From Litoditis marina (taxonomy: Eukaryota; Nematoda; Chromadorea; Rhabditida; Rhabditidae): a stretch of DNA of 64,000 nucleotides. Numbering within the stretch: position 1 is the stretch's first letter; each line of letters begins with the position of its first letter. Shown here piece after piece: positions 38,476 through 49,960 of this stretch. Location of the stretch: NCBI GenBank assembly GCA_964036275.1, contig OZ038440.1, positions 8,655,690-8,719,689 on the forward strand. The letters are read 5' to 3'. The notes under the pieces were generated by a model. It worked only from the letters and a program-made list of their open reading frames with translations, did no database searches and had not been told where the DNA came from. A program made the translations under genes and the position numbers.

Positions 38476-39059
38476 GTTAGGGCCAATGTATATCAGGTGA
38501 ATATCGATTTATTGATCTATTTACGGGTCTTCCTCTTATACGCCAAACAGTTTGATACGCATGTGTTGTACGGCATACTGTCAGTCTTTCCTTCACCTGA
38601 TTACCTGATTACGCAGCAGCCGTTGAGGTCAAAAACGAACAACACGTTTTTTCTCTTTTTCTCGATTGTAGTCTGAGGTTGTGTTCGGTTAATACTTCTC
38701 TTAAAACAGAACAAAATTGCAACCCGTGGCTTTTCACCTTGTTAGATGTGGCACAACTGCAATAGGAAAGATGTACGGAAGAATAAAATGACGGGAAAAG
38801 GGTATAGTAACTTAGTAACGTGCTCTTTCGAATTAACTACTATCCCACAAATTATTTGGTGAAATCACCGTTGTCCAGCGCTGCTCAATTGCGTGTAGTA
38901 TTATGTGCGCGTAACACGGTAACCATACCATACCATTTTTCTTCTCAATTTTCCCCTCCATTTACCCATTTGGAGTGCCACATACTATGTGAATGTCACG
39001 TGTTAAATCGCGAATAAAACTATTCTATTCCATAGTGGTAAACTTAACTTTTTTCAATT
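38476..39059. other. Spacer before the first tandem array
   Basis: Nothing recognised apart from ordinary AT-rich sequence; no supported gene. Confidence 0.45.
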
Positions 39060-39900
39060 TTTTAAACATAAATTCCCCAAACTGATAATTTGGGGGTAGT
39101 ATATACGTTCAATTTTGCAAATGAATATGATCCACATCCTTTCTACTAAGCCTCCTACAGTACACATGCTAACTTTACCATGGCTCTTTATGGATCTAAA
39201 TTGTATTTCCCTTTGATTTTGATTCCCCTAACTGATAATTTGGGGTTAGTGTGAGCATATACGATCAATTTTGCAAATGAATATAGTCCACATCTTTTCT
39301 ACTAAGCCTCCTACAGTACACATGCTAACTTTACCATGGCTCTTTATGGATCCAAATTCTATTTCCCTTTGATTTTGATTTCAATAACTGATAATTTGGG
39401 ATTAGTGTGAGCATATACGATCAATTTTGCGAATGAATATAGTCCACATCTTTTCTACTAAGCCTCCTACAGTACACATGCTTACTTTACCATGGCTCTT
39501 TATGGATCCTAATTCTATTAACCTTTGATTTTGATTTCAATAACTGATAATTTGGGATTAGTGTGAGCATATACGATCAATTTTGCGAATGAATATAGTC
39601 CACATCTTTTCTACTAAGCCTCCTACAGTACACATGCTTACTTTACCATGGCTCTTTATGGATCCTAATTCTATTAACCTTTGATTTTGATTCCCCTAAC
39701 TGATAATTTGGGATAAGTGTGATCATATACGATCAACTTTGCAAATGAATATAGTATACATCTTTTCTACCAAACCTCCTACAGTACACATACTAACTTT
39801 ACCATGGCTCTTTATGGATCCAAATTCTATTTCCCTTTGATTTTGATTCCCCTAACTGATAATTTGGGAGTAGTACGTTCAATTTCGCAAATGAATATTT
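39060..39900. repeat. Tandem repeat, about 150-156 bp unit, 5-6 copies
   Basis: The motif CTGATAATTTGGG recurs at about 39,082, 39,232, 39,388, 39,544, 39,700 and 39,856. Each unit also has TTTTCTACTAAGCCTCCTAC and TACCATGGCTCTTTATGG. Units 3 and 4 are the most alike, pointing to recent expansion. Confidence 0.9.
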
Positions 39901-40043
39901 ATATATTGCAAGAGCAAGATTCATGTATTAGAGAAAAGTTTGCACGACAATTAAAGTTTACAGAAAAAGTGATATGAGCGAAAAGTCGAATGTAATTTTT
40001 TTCTGCATCATTGTCTTCTCTTGATGGCTTCATATTTTCAGTT

Positions 40044-40253
40044 TCAGGTGGCTGTTCGCTCGTAATATGTGTCGTCGCCAGCAGGAGGATATTTTCGATG
40101 TCCCCACTTCTCTGCACCCTCTCTCCATCACTTTCAAGTCTATCGCAGTGCGCACATTTCCACAGTGTCAACGACTCGAGGTAATTATGTTTTATTTTAT
40201 TTATCTCAATTTTCACTAACTTAGCTTATTTTCAGCGGAGGGGCTGCGAGCCT
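40044..40253 (+). other. Exon-like pieces just before the satellite
   Basis: After a TTTCAG acceptor, 40,049-40,180 reads FARNMCRRQQEDIFDVPTSL and FKSIAVRTFPQCQRLE up to a GTAATT donor. A short exon CGGAGGGGCTGCGAGCCT (40,236-40,253) follows, with TTTTCAG and GTGAGT. On the far side of the satellite, 44,207-44,258 is again open and ends in GTACGT. If real, the satellite is inside an intron. No family recognised. Confidence 0.3.
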
Positions 40254-40300
40254 GTGAGTAAACATTTTGAAACATTTTGATAAAATATAATATTAAACAA

Positions 40301-43300
40301 GTGTTTGGGTTGAGGATATACTCTTAGTACCGCAAGGAAACAGTCGACGACACTATAACGCCAGATCTGGGGTAATAGCCGCAGGTCCAGAGTTTACTTC
40401 AAGCTTCCCGCTGTGATGCAAGTCACGAGCTAGACGCGGGTTAAGCAACGAGTGTTTGGGTGGAGGATATACTCTTAGTACCGCAAGGGAACAGTCGCCG
40501 ACACTAGAACGCCGGATCTGGGGTAATAGCCGCAGGTCCACAGTTTACTTCAAGCTTCCCGCTGTGATGCAAGTCACGAGCTAGACGCGGGTTAAGCAAC
40601 GAGTGTTTGGGTGGAGGATATACTCTTAGTACCGCAAGGGAACAGTCGCCGACACTAGAACGCCGGATCTGGGGTAATAGCCGCAGGTCCACAGTTTACT
40701 TCAAGCTTCCCGCTGTGATGCAAGTCACGAGCTAGACGCGGGTTAAGCAACGAGTGTTTGGGTGGAGGATATACTCTTAGTACCGCAAGGGAACAGTCGC
40801 CGACACTAGAACGCCGGATCTGGGGTAATAACCGCAGGTCCACAGTTTACTTCAAGCTTCCCGCTGTGATGCAAGTCACGAGCTAGACGCGGGTTAAGCA
40901 ACGAGTGTTTGGGTGGAGGATATACTCTTAGTACCGCAAGGGAACAGTCGCCGACACTAGAACGCCGGATCTGGGGTAATAGCCGCAGGTCCACAGTTTA
41001 CTTCAAGCTTCCCGCTGTGATGCAAGTCACGAGCTAGACGCGGGTTAAGCAACGAGTGTTTGGGTGGAGGATATACTCTTAGTACCGCAAGGGAACAGTC
41101 GCCGACACTAGAACGCCGGATCTGGGGTAATAGCCGCAGGTTCACAGTTTACTTCAAGCTTCCCGCTGTGATGCAAGTCACGAGCTAGACGCGGGTTAAG
41201 CAACAAGTGTTTGGGTGGAGGATATACTCTTAGTACCGCAAGGGAACAGTCGCCGACACTAGAACGCCGGATCTGGGGTAATACCCGCAGGTCCACAGTT
41301 TACTTCAAGCTTCCCGCTGTGATGCAAGTCACGAGCTAGACGCGGGTTAAGCAACGAGTGTTTGGGTGGAGGATATACTCTTAGTACCGCAAGGGAACAG
41401 TCGCCGACACTAGAACGCCGGATCTGGGGTAATAGCCGCAGGTCCACAGTTTACTTCAAGCTTCCCGCTGTGATGCAAGTCACGAGCTAGACGCGGGTTA
41501 AGCAACGAGTGTTTGGGTGGAGGATATACTCTTAGTACCGCAAGGGAACAGTCGCCGACACTAGAACGCCGGATCTGGGGTAATAACCGCAGGTCCACAG
41601 TTTACTTCAAGCTTCCCGCTGTGATGCAAGTCACGAGCTAGACGCGGGTTAAGCAACAAGTGTTTGGGTGGAGGATATACTCTTAGTACCGCAAGGGAAC
41701 AGTCGCCGACACTAGAACGCCGGATCTGGGGTAATACCCGCAGGTCCACAGTTTACTTCAAGCTTCCCGCTGTGATGCAAGTCACGAGCTAGACGCGGGT
41801 TAAGCAACGAGTGTTTGGGTGGAGGATATACTCTTAGTACCGCAAGGGAACAGTCGCCGACACTAGAACGCCGGATCTGGGGTAATAGCCGCAGGTCCAC
41901 AGTTTACTTCAAGCTTCCCGCTGTGATGCAAGTCACGAGCTAGACGCGGGTTAAGCAACGAGTGTTTGGGTGGAGGATATACTCTTAGTACCGCAAGGGA
42001 ACAGTCGCCGACACTAGAACGCCGGATCTGGGGTAATAACCGCAGATCCACAGTTTACTTCAAGCTTCCCGCTGTGATGCAAGTCACGAGCTAGACGCGG
42101 GTTAAGCAACAAGTGTTTGGGTGGAGGACATACTCTTAGTACCGCAAGGGAACAGTCGCCGACACTAGAACGCCGGATCTGGGGTAATACCCGCAGGTCC
42201 ACAGTTTACTTCAAGCTTCCCGCTGTGATGCAAGTCACGAGCTAGACGCGGGTTAAGCAACGAGTGTTTGGGTGGAGGATATACTCTTAGTACCGCAAGG
42301 GAACAGTCGCCGACACTAGAACGCCGGATCTGGGGTAATACCCGCAGGTCCACAGTTTACTTCAAGCTTCCCGCTGTGATGCAAGTCACGAGCTAGACGC
42401 GGGTTAAGCAACGAGTGTTTGGGTGGAGGATATACTCTTAGTACCGCAAGGGAACAGTCACCGACACTAGAACGCCGGATCTGGGGTAATAGCCGCAGGT
42501 CTACAGTTTACTTCAAGCTTCCCGCTGTGATGCAAGTCACGAGCTAGACGCGGGTTAAGCAACAAGTGTTTGGGTGGAGGATATACTCTTAGTACCGCAA
42601 GGGAACAGTCGCCGACACTAGAACGCCGGATCTGGGGTAATAGCCGCAGGTTCACAGTTTACTTCAAGCTTCCCGCTGTGATGCAAGTCACGAGCTAGAC
42701 GCGGGTTAAGCAACGAGTGTTTGGGTGGAGGATATACTCTTAGTACCGCAAGGGAACAGTCGCCGACACTAGAACGCCGGATCTGGGGTAATAGCCGCAG
42801 GTCCACAGTTTACTTCAAGCTTCCCGCTGTGATGCAAGTCACAAGCTAGACGCGGGTTAAGCAACGAGTGTTTGGGTGGAGGATATACTCTTAGTACCGC
42901 AAGGGAACAGTCGCCGACACTAGAACGCCGGATCTGGGGTAATAGCCGCAGGTCCACAGTTTACTTCAAGCTTCCCGCTGTGATGCAAGTCACGAGCTAG
43001 ACGCGGGTTAAGCAACGAGTAATTGGGTGGAGGATATACTCTTAGTACCGCAAGGGAACAGTCGCCGACACTAGAACGCCGGATCTGGGGTAATAGCCGC
43101 AGGTCCACAGTTTACTTCAAGCTTCCCGCTGTGATGCAAGTCACGGGCTAGACGCGGGTTAAGCAACGAGTGTTTGGGTGGAGGATATACTCTTAGTACC
43201 GCAAGGGAACAGTCGCCGACATTAGAACGCCGGATCTGGGGTAATAGCCGCAGGTCCACAGTTTACTTCAAGCTTCCCGCTGTGATGCAAGTCACGAGCT

Positions 43301-44206
43301 AGACGCGGGTTAAGCAACGAGTGTTTGGGTGGAAGATATACTCTTAGTACCGCAAGGGAACAGTCGCCGACACTAGAACGCCGGATCTGGGGTAATAGCC
43401 GCAGGTCCACAGTTTACTTCAAGCTTCCCGCTGTGATGCAAATCACGAGCTAGACGCGGGTTGAGCAACAAGTGTTTGGGTGGAGGATATACTCTTAGTA
43501 CCGCAAGGGAACAGTCGCCGACACTAGAACGCCGGATCTGGGGTAACAGCCGCAGGTCCAGACTTTACTTCAAGCTTCCCGCTGTGATGCAAGTCACGAG
43601 CTAGACGCGGGTTAAGCAACGAGTGTTTGGGTGGAGGATATACTCTTAGTACCGCAAGGGAACAGTCGCCGACACTAGAACGCCGGATCTGAGGTAATAG
43701 CCGCAGGTTCACAGTTTACTTCAAGCTTCCCGCTGTGATGCAAGTCACGAGCTAGACGCGGGTTAAGCAACGAGTGTTTGGGTGGAGGATATACTCTTAG
43801 TACCGCAAGGGAACAGTCGCCGACACTAGAACGCCGGATCTGGGGTAATACCCGCAGGTCCACAGTTTACTTCAAGCTTCCCGCTGTGATGCAAGTCACG
43901 AGCTAGACGCGGGTTAAGCAACGAGTAATTGGGTGGAGGATATACTCTTAGTACCGCAAGGGAACAGTCGCCGACACTAGAACGCCGGATCTGGGGTAAT
44001 AGCCGCAGGTCCACCGTTTACTTCAAGCTTCCCGCTGTGATGCAAGTCACGAGCTAGACGCGGGTTAAGCAACGAGTGTTTGGGTGGAGGATATACTCTT
44101 AGTACCGCAAGGGAACAGTCGCCGACATTAGAACGCCGGATCTGGGGTAATAGCCGCAGGTTCACAGTTTACTTCAAGCTTCCCGCTGTGATGCAAGTCA
44201 CAAGCT
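40301..44206. repeat. Satellite array, 151-bp unit, about 26 copies
   Basis: Unit starts GTGTTTGGGTGGAGGATATA and includes TACCGCAAGGGAACAGTCGC, TCTGGGGTAATAGCCGCAGG and AAGCTTCCCGCTGTGATGC. Exact 151-bp spacing over nearly 3.9 kb with very high identity; the first copy is the most diverged. Unit variants differ at TAATAGCC/TAATAACC/TAATACCC and AACGAGTG/AACAAGTG. It is GC-richer than its surroundings. The 62-residue minus-strand frame in each unit comes from the repeat and is not evidence of a protein. Confidence 0.97.
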
Positions 44207-44914
44207 ATGGAGAGTTGGAGAGTGTGCCGGCAGCATTCTGCGGTGCTCAGCAACAAAGGTACGTTTCCGGCTTATTGAAGTGGATGGTGGAAACTTGATA
44301 ACGAAACTTTAATTCTGAACTCTATTAGCATTCCTAGAACGTTTTTCATTTTGCCACTCATAGAGCGTGATAATTGTACCGTCATACAATTGTTTTTTTG
44401 TCATTTCTGCTAACTACGTATTCGGGAGAAAATGTTGCAGTCAACTCTTTCTATCTGGTGATCTGGTCCTAGGTGGAATAGTTCAGTGTTAGTGCAAATT
44501 GAATGGAGTGCGTAACCCAAACTCGCAAAAGTGCTTTTTTCTCTCGTTTATCGCGTTTTTGGGGGTAGTATGAGCATATACGATCGGAATCAAATATATG
44601 CGAGCGTGCACAGAGGAAAGTGAGATATACAGTACCCTCCCGCCTTCCCGTTGGCCCCGTTGGCGTTGACTATAGTCCACATCTTTTCTACTTTCCTATT
44701 GGATCCAAATTAATGTATCACGCGATTGGCTAAGTTTTCCAGAATGAAAAAACAAAAAGAAAATGGAAGTAAAAACCACAATTCATGTCCCAACTGAATG
44801 TAACACGCGATATGATAATTTATGCAAACGAGCCTTCATGCAAATAATTTCGAACCTAAATGTTTTCTTCCGTTTACAGGGTATGACGTTATATGATGTG
44901 TAGTTTGATCTGAG
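44207..44914. other. Spacer after the satellite
   Basis: Contains the exon-like piece 44,207-44,258 (YGELESVPAAFCGAQQQ in one frame) and possibly 44,436-44,471 (QLFLSGDLVL), plus a tRNA-box element fragment. No complete gene. Confidence 0.4.
44597..44675 (-). mobile_element. tRNA-box element, 5' end fragment
   Basis: On the minus strand this starts CTATAGTCAACGCC and continues GAGGGTACTGTATATCTCAC, the first 80 bases of the family. The tRNA-like half is missing. Confidence 0.65.
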
Positions 44915-45275
44915 TAGGTATGCTAGAAGATCCGGCACCTTCATCCCATTCTGCGTCTCTTGCTCTGCCTTACTATTTCGCGCCACTTGTATCCCGGCGG
45001 GATGTAAGAGCCGATAAACAGCGTATGTTTGAGGGCGTGGATGGACCCTCTTCTTTTTTTTTCAATTCTTCGACTTTCTCTCTCTTCTCTTACACAGCTC
45101 AAACTCCTCTCCCATCTAACTCAGCTGCCTCCTCTACTCTTGGTAGCACTGGCTCACTTTTTTCAGTGATTCATACAAATATCTAGGAAAATGGTTGACG
45201 TACTTTGAAGAAAAATGTAATAAAATGTTTTGGAATGTCTGCAGACCTCTGATCAAAGACTAATCTGCCCAGCGC
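44915..45275 (+). repeat. Duplicated segment, short copy
   Basis: Carries both blocks of the 35,225-36,285 segment fused with only about 50 bases between, i.e. about 700 bases deleted relative to that copy. It ends with AATCTGCCCAGCGCTCCG, a truncated form of the GC hairpin. The two copies bracket the tandem arrays in direct orientation. Confidence 0.65.
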
Positions 45276-45788
45276 TCCGAATGAAAAATACGTGGTTTTG
45301 ATATCCTTGCAGTACCCCGTAAACAAGCTTGTAATTCGAGGTTTTATGTTTTTTTTTACCTGTACGTAGTACGTGTTTTTAGATTTCTGTATCTGGTTGT
45401 CTATTACTATTATCACTCCAATCGACCGACTTCGTTCCAACAAGGTGGAAATGGGCAAGACGAAACATCAACACCGTCTGATGAGTTACTGTGAGTGTGT
45501 ACATGTGCTTGAATCAGAGTGTTCTGTAGATTCTGCACCGAACAATTGCACGTACTGTAAATCAGTTTCTGTTGAAATATCGTCTGGTGGACTGACACCA
45601 GGCATAGATTTTCGTGTTTGCAAACATTAACATAACACTTGGCATTTCCAATTTCATACTGTCACAGTTTGCGATTAATGAAACAGAGCATATAAGTTCT
45701 CAATTTCTGCGGTGCAAAAACTTTTGCTCCTAAAGACAGTTTCGCTTCCAAGAGTTAGTGGTCATCGTGTTGAGCAAATCGTAGACAT
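45276..45788. other. Gene-free spacer
   Basis: The open frames here (45,373-45,630 plus; 45,183-45,458 minus) have no splice support or recognisable family. Nothing else is seen. Confidence 0.4.
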
Positions 45789-46370
45789 ATTTGTATAAAA
45801 AAACGATGTAAAGTGAGAGACGATTAGCTTTTGAGATTGAACTGCATGGAATATAGAAAAGGAGGACAATAACTCAAGAGGGAAATAAAAAATCTAATCT
45901 CGCAATTTTCATGGGTCAAAAACATTTTGTTTTTCAGTGAAAAAAAACCTTGCAGCAAACAATTAGATGAAACGTCCTAATATGATTATAACCATTGATT
46001 CAAAAATGATAACAGAACAGAGTACACTATAAGTTTCTTGAATATTCATGTAAAGTTAGCATTCTAATAGCCTAAGTGTGCACTTTGTCGTTTCACGTTT
46101 CCGAGTTCTGCTGTGTTTAACATGTTTCACGTGACTGTGCGATAGACTGACAGTATAGCTGATTTTTGTTTCAGATACGTTTTTAGTGTAAGCGGACTTT
46201 TCTAAAAGATTTAGCATATATTTTTTGAATCAGTCTGTCAGGATGATCATGAAAATTGCGAGATTAGATTTGTTTTCCCTCTTGAGTTATTGTCCTCCGT
46301 TTCTATATTCCATGCAGTTCAATCTCAAAAGCTAATCGTCTCTCACTTTACATCGTTTTTTTATACAAAT
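45789..46370. repeat. Large inverted repeat, arms about 124 bp
   Basis: Left arm 45,789-45,913 (ATTTGTATAAAAAAACGATG to GCAATTTTCATG) and right arm 46,248-46,370 are nearly perfect reverse complements. The 334-bp spacer contains a copy of the repeat at 20,745-20,830. It looks like a non-autonomous foldback element, with no coding capacity. Confidence 0.85.
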
Positions 46371-46603
46371 TGTCCTCATTTTCTATATTTCCGAAGGAAA
46401 TAATGAATCAATAGATAGGAAATAATGAGCATCTAATCCATTATTATTATACTTTTTTGAACGTAACAATGAATACTAAGTTGATTTGCAGAACATAAAC
46501 TGCGTTAGAACTCTGGTTAGTAAGCATTCTCTCAGAAACCGTGATCAATCCTTGATTTCGGGCAGCGCACGTGTGGGGCCGTCCATTTTTTCTTCCTTCG
46601 TGA

Positions 46604-46677
46604 CGATTTGGCTCAGTCGGCAGAGCAGCGCACTACAGTTCAGTAGGCCGAGGGTTCGAATCCTTTCACGGACAGCA
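46604..46677 (+). pseudogene. tRNA-like sequence, probably a pseudogene
   Basis: D-arm-like TTGGCTCAGTCGGCAGAGC and T-arm-like GAGGGTTCGAATCCTTT are present at tRNA-like spacing, i.e. internal A and B boxes. The acceptor halves do not pair and the anticodon arm has a four-pair stem with a six-base loop, so it is unlikely to be a working tRNA. Confidence 0.45.
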
Positions 46678-47193
46678 TTTTTGTTTTTGTTCGATTAACC
46701 TTTTTATGTAGTCAGGATCTCTACGGATTAACACAATTGTTTTTCCAATATATTTTGATCTATTCAAACCACCAAAAGGCGGAACAACAGCTCACTGCGC
46801 ACACTCCGCACATCTAGAAGTGATTGTCAAAGCAGCTAAATGCAATGTTTCCAAGGCGATAAAATGACTCATTTTTAACCGATTGGTCCAAGATTTCAGA
46901 TTTATACATAACTCTGCTGTTTCTAACTATATTCCAAATTTCAGACGAATCGGTTAAATTCGTCGGTTTTGCGGCCGCCGCGCCACGCGGCCGCCGTCGG
47001 AAGACATTTTTGCGAGACGATATTCAGCATAACTGTAGATCACTGGTCGCACATCAAATATCGAATAGCTCAATGATAAAGCCTTTCCTCCTCTATCTCT
47101 TTCCATCAAAATCTCAAAAATCCGTTCAGGAGTTTTTGAGAAAATGGCATAAAACCACTTTTGAAAGTCCGCAATGTTGTGATCAAAAACTAA

Positions 47194-47222
47194 TCTGCGC
47201 AGCGCTTCGCGCTGCGCGCGAT
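47194..47222. repeat. GC-rich hairpin
   Basis: CTGCGCAGCGCTTCGCGCTG continues into CGCGCG; perfect stem GCGCAGCGC/GCGCTGCGC. Confidence 0.65.
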
Positions 47223-48161
47223 AAAATCTGAAATTTCTAGCCAGTGGTATTTTTTTAAATAAAAATTTTCAAAAGCGAATTTCAGGCGGCATGTAGACAA
47301 CACATTTGACGTATTAGCAAAAAAATGAGAAGCTCAGTAACACAATGCCAGTTATGTTATTGAAACTTATCTCAAATAGCGTACACGGCTATTTAAGCAG
47401 TGAAAGACTTTTGAAAATCCTGGTATGTAAGTACAATGTACGTAAGTACACAGTGTAAAGTACCGCAGTACAGTACCCGTTGCGTGGACATTAGGTACAC
47501 ACAATCTTGACATTGACTATATAGCTACCGTAACCCCTGTTATGCTTTGTCTAGAAAAAGCTTGACCAATTTCTTCTCGAACAGACTCTTTGCAAAACAT
47601 CGAACATACTATTTCCGCATCAGTTGGTTCAGTATGAAACCGAACCCATTGCGTGGTCCAACCGACGTAGAACCGAAACTAATAACCTAAATACAATTTA
47701 CGTAGCCGCCCAGTGTAGATATTGAATACTTCAACAGCATTTGTTATACTATTCTCAGATTAAATCAGGGTTGTTCTGGAACGAACCACTTGGTTGGAGT
47801 AGAATCGGTTCGATTTTGGCGCGAGAAAATCCGTTCGGATCGGGGAGAAATTTATCTAACGATATTCAAGGACTAACAGTTTTCAAATCCCACAGCGCGC
47901 ACAAACTTTAGGCTGTGCACCTGGAAACCGCGAATTTCAAAAAAATCGGGGTTTTTTTTTCTTTTTTTCATATTCAGAAATAAATAACAAACAAATAAAA
48001 AGAATTGAATAGTATGTTTTTTGATACTAGTGTTCAGTGTTCTTTTCTTCTTGCATTCTCTCCTGTGGTTTGGCTCTCGGCACTATCATAACATGGTGTA
48101 CCGACCAGCCGTGCAAGCATACTTATTTAGTAGTAAGTAGCGTACATTTCTAACGATTATT

Positions 48162-48192
48162 AATCGCGCGCAGCGCGAAGCGCTGTGCGAGA
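48162..48192. repeat. GC-rich hairpin, opposite orientation
   Basis: CGCGCGCAGCGCGAAGCGCT followed by GTGCGAGA is close to the reverse complement of the hairpin at 47,194-47,222. Confidence 0.65.
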
Positions 48193-48734
48193 TTTGTCTT
48201 TGGTCCGGCTAATGCGCGCTTCCGTTTTTTTAGTTTCTCCTCAAAAAAGCTGAAATTCGCAAAACAAAGTTTTTATTGATGTACTTGTTTTCTATAGCTA
48301 ATTCCCTAACAGTGTTTCAAATTTGAGCGGAATCGGTTAAGTTTGAGCCAAGTTATGACCTCATGCGCTTCATCAAGAGCGCCAACTTCCGTCGTGTGTG
48401 GGTGGGTGTGTGTGTGTGTGGGTGGGTTGTGACAAGAAAAGTAAACCCAGTTCAAGAGTTTCTACTCAACCGAATTCGTTGAAAATTGTGGAAGACATGT
48501 GATACCTACTCAAACAACTCGCGGAGCAAAAAAAATTCAAGAAAAAATCGTTTCACTCAAAGTTATAGACATTTTTCGGAACGTGTCTGCGTCTCTCCAT
48601 TTAGCACGCTCTCTCACTCTCTCTGTCCGGTCGACAACTCAAACTGTATTGTAACTTAGAGTAACATTTACCGATTTGCTTGAAAATTGAAATATGATGC
48701 CATCGTGACTTTTATTTAAGTATGAAGTATTCTA

Positions 48735-49880
48735 TTCCTGACGTCCTTCAGGATTCTGGAGACCGGATGACGTCATTTTTGAAAAGTGCAAAGTTGACGT
48801 CACATATATTTTCAAATGATGATAATATCTTAGAAAGGGTCAATCAACGGAGAAACTCAATCTAAAAGTGACGTATTCTGAGATTCTGGAGACCAGATGA
48901 CGTCATTTTTGAAAAGTGCAAAGTTGACGTCACATATATTTTTAAACGATGGTAATATCTTAGAAAGGGTCAATTAACGGTGAAACTCAATCTGAGAGTG
49001 ATTTATTCTGGGATTCTGGAGACCAGATGACGTCGATTTTGAAAAGTGCAAAGTTGACGTCACATATATTTTCAAACGATAGTAATATCTTAGAGAGGGT
49101 CAATTAACGGTGAAACTCAATCTGAGAGTGATGTATTCTGGGATTCTGGAGACCGGATGACGTCATTTTTGAAAAGTGCAAAGTTGACGTCACATATATT
49201 TTTAAACGATGGTAATATCTTAGAAAGGGTCAATCAACGGAGAAACTCAATCTAAAAGTGACGTATTCTGAGATTCTGGAGACCAGATGACGTCGATTTT
49301 GAAAAGTGCAAAGTTGACGTCACATATATTTTCAAACGATAGTAATATCTTAGAGAGGGTCAATTAACGGTGAAACTCAATCTGAGAGTGATGTATTCTG
49401 GGATTCTGGAGACCAGATGACGTCATTTTTGAAAAGTGCAAAGTTGACGTCACATATATTTTTAAACGATGGTAATATCTTAGAAAGGGTCAATTAACGG
49501 TGAAACTCAATCTGAGAGTGATGTATTCTGGGATTCTGGAGACCAGATGAAGTCGATTTTGAAAACGGCAAAGTTGACGTCGCATATATTTTCAAATGCT
49601 GAAAATATCTTAAAAATGGTATATTAACGACAAAACTTTATGTAAATATGACTTATTCTGGAAATCAGAAGGCCAGATGACGTCAACTCTCAAAAAATTG
49701 ACGTGAAATATATTTTCGAATGCTGAAAGTTTCTTAGAAATGGTCAATTTACGATGAAACTTCATTCAAACATGACGTATTCTGGGATTCTGAAGGGCAG
49801 AGGGCAGAAAGTAAGTTTTTAGAACTGCAATGTTGACGTCATATTTTTCTCAAATGATAGTAATACTCGGCAAGTGGTTC
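48735..49880. repeat. Tandem repeat, 130-bp unit, about 8 copies, with CRE-like octamers
   Basis: The motif AAGTTGACGTCACATATATT recurs every 130 bases from 48,791 to 49,441, with a diverged copy at 49,571 and decayed copies to about 49,880. Most units contain TGACGTCA twice, once in GATGACGTCATTTT and once in GTTGACGTCACAT. In some units the first octamer is altered to TGACGTCG. Unit subtypes suggest a three-unit (390-bp) block that was itself duplicated. Confidence 0.92.
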
Positions 49881-49960
49881 ATTAAGAAAACAATTTTATC
49901 TGCACCGTACAGATCAAACCACTTCTCTACATACCTACGGCATGTAAACAAAAAGAGAAA

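Larger units (their letters stand above)
46678..48734. other. Repeat-derived region without genes
   Basis: Contains the GC motif GCGGCCGCCGCGCCACGCGG near 46,972 and two GC hairpins (47,194-47,222; 48,162-48,192) in opposite orientations about 950 bases apart. The material beside the first (GATCAAAAACTAATCTGCG) matches the end of the 35-kb and 45-kb duplicates. A GT-rich run is at 48,398-48,427. No gene is supported. Confidence 0.5.

Noticed and set aside
40353..44165. Twenty-odd identical 62-residue open frames on the minus strand
   Set aside because: They repeat every 151 bases because the satellite does; the unit is not a multiple of three, there is no chain between units, and no splice or promoter context.
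46604..46677. Functional tRNA gene
   Set aside because: A- and B-box regions are present, but acceptor and anticodon stems do not fold properly; kept only as a tRNA-like pseudogene.
40301..49880. CRISPR array
   Set aside because: The arrays are tandem satellites with no unique spacers, in a eukaryotic genome.
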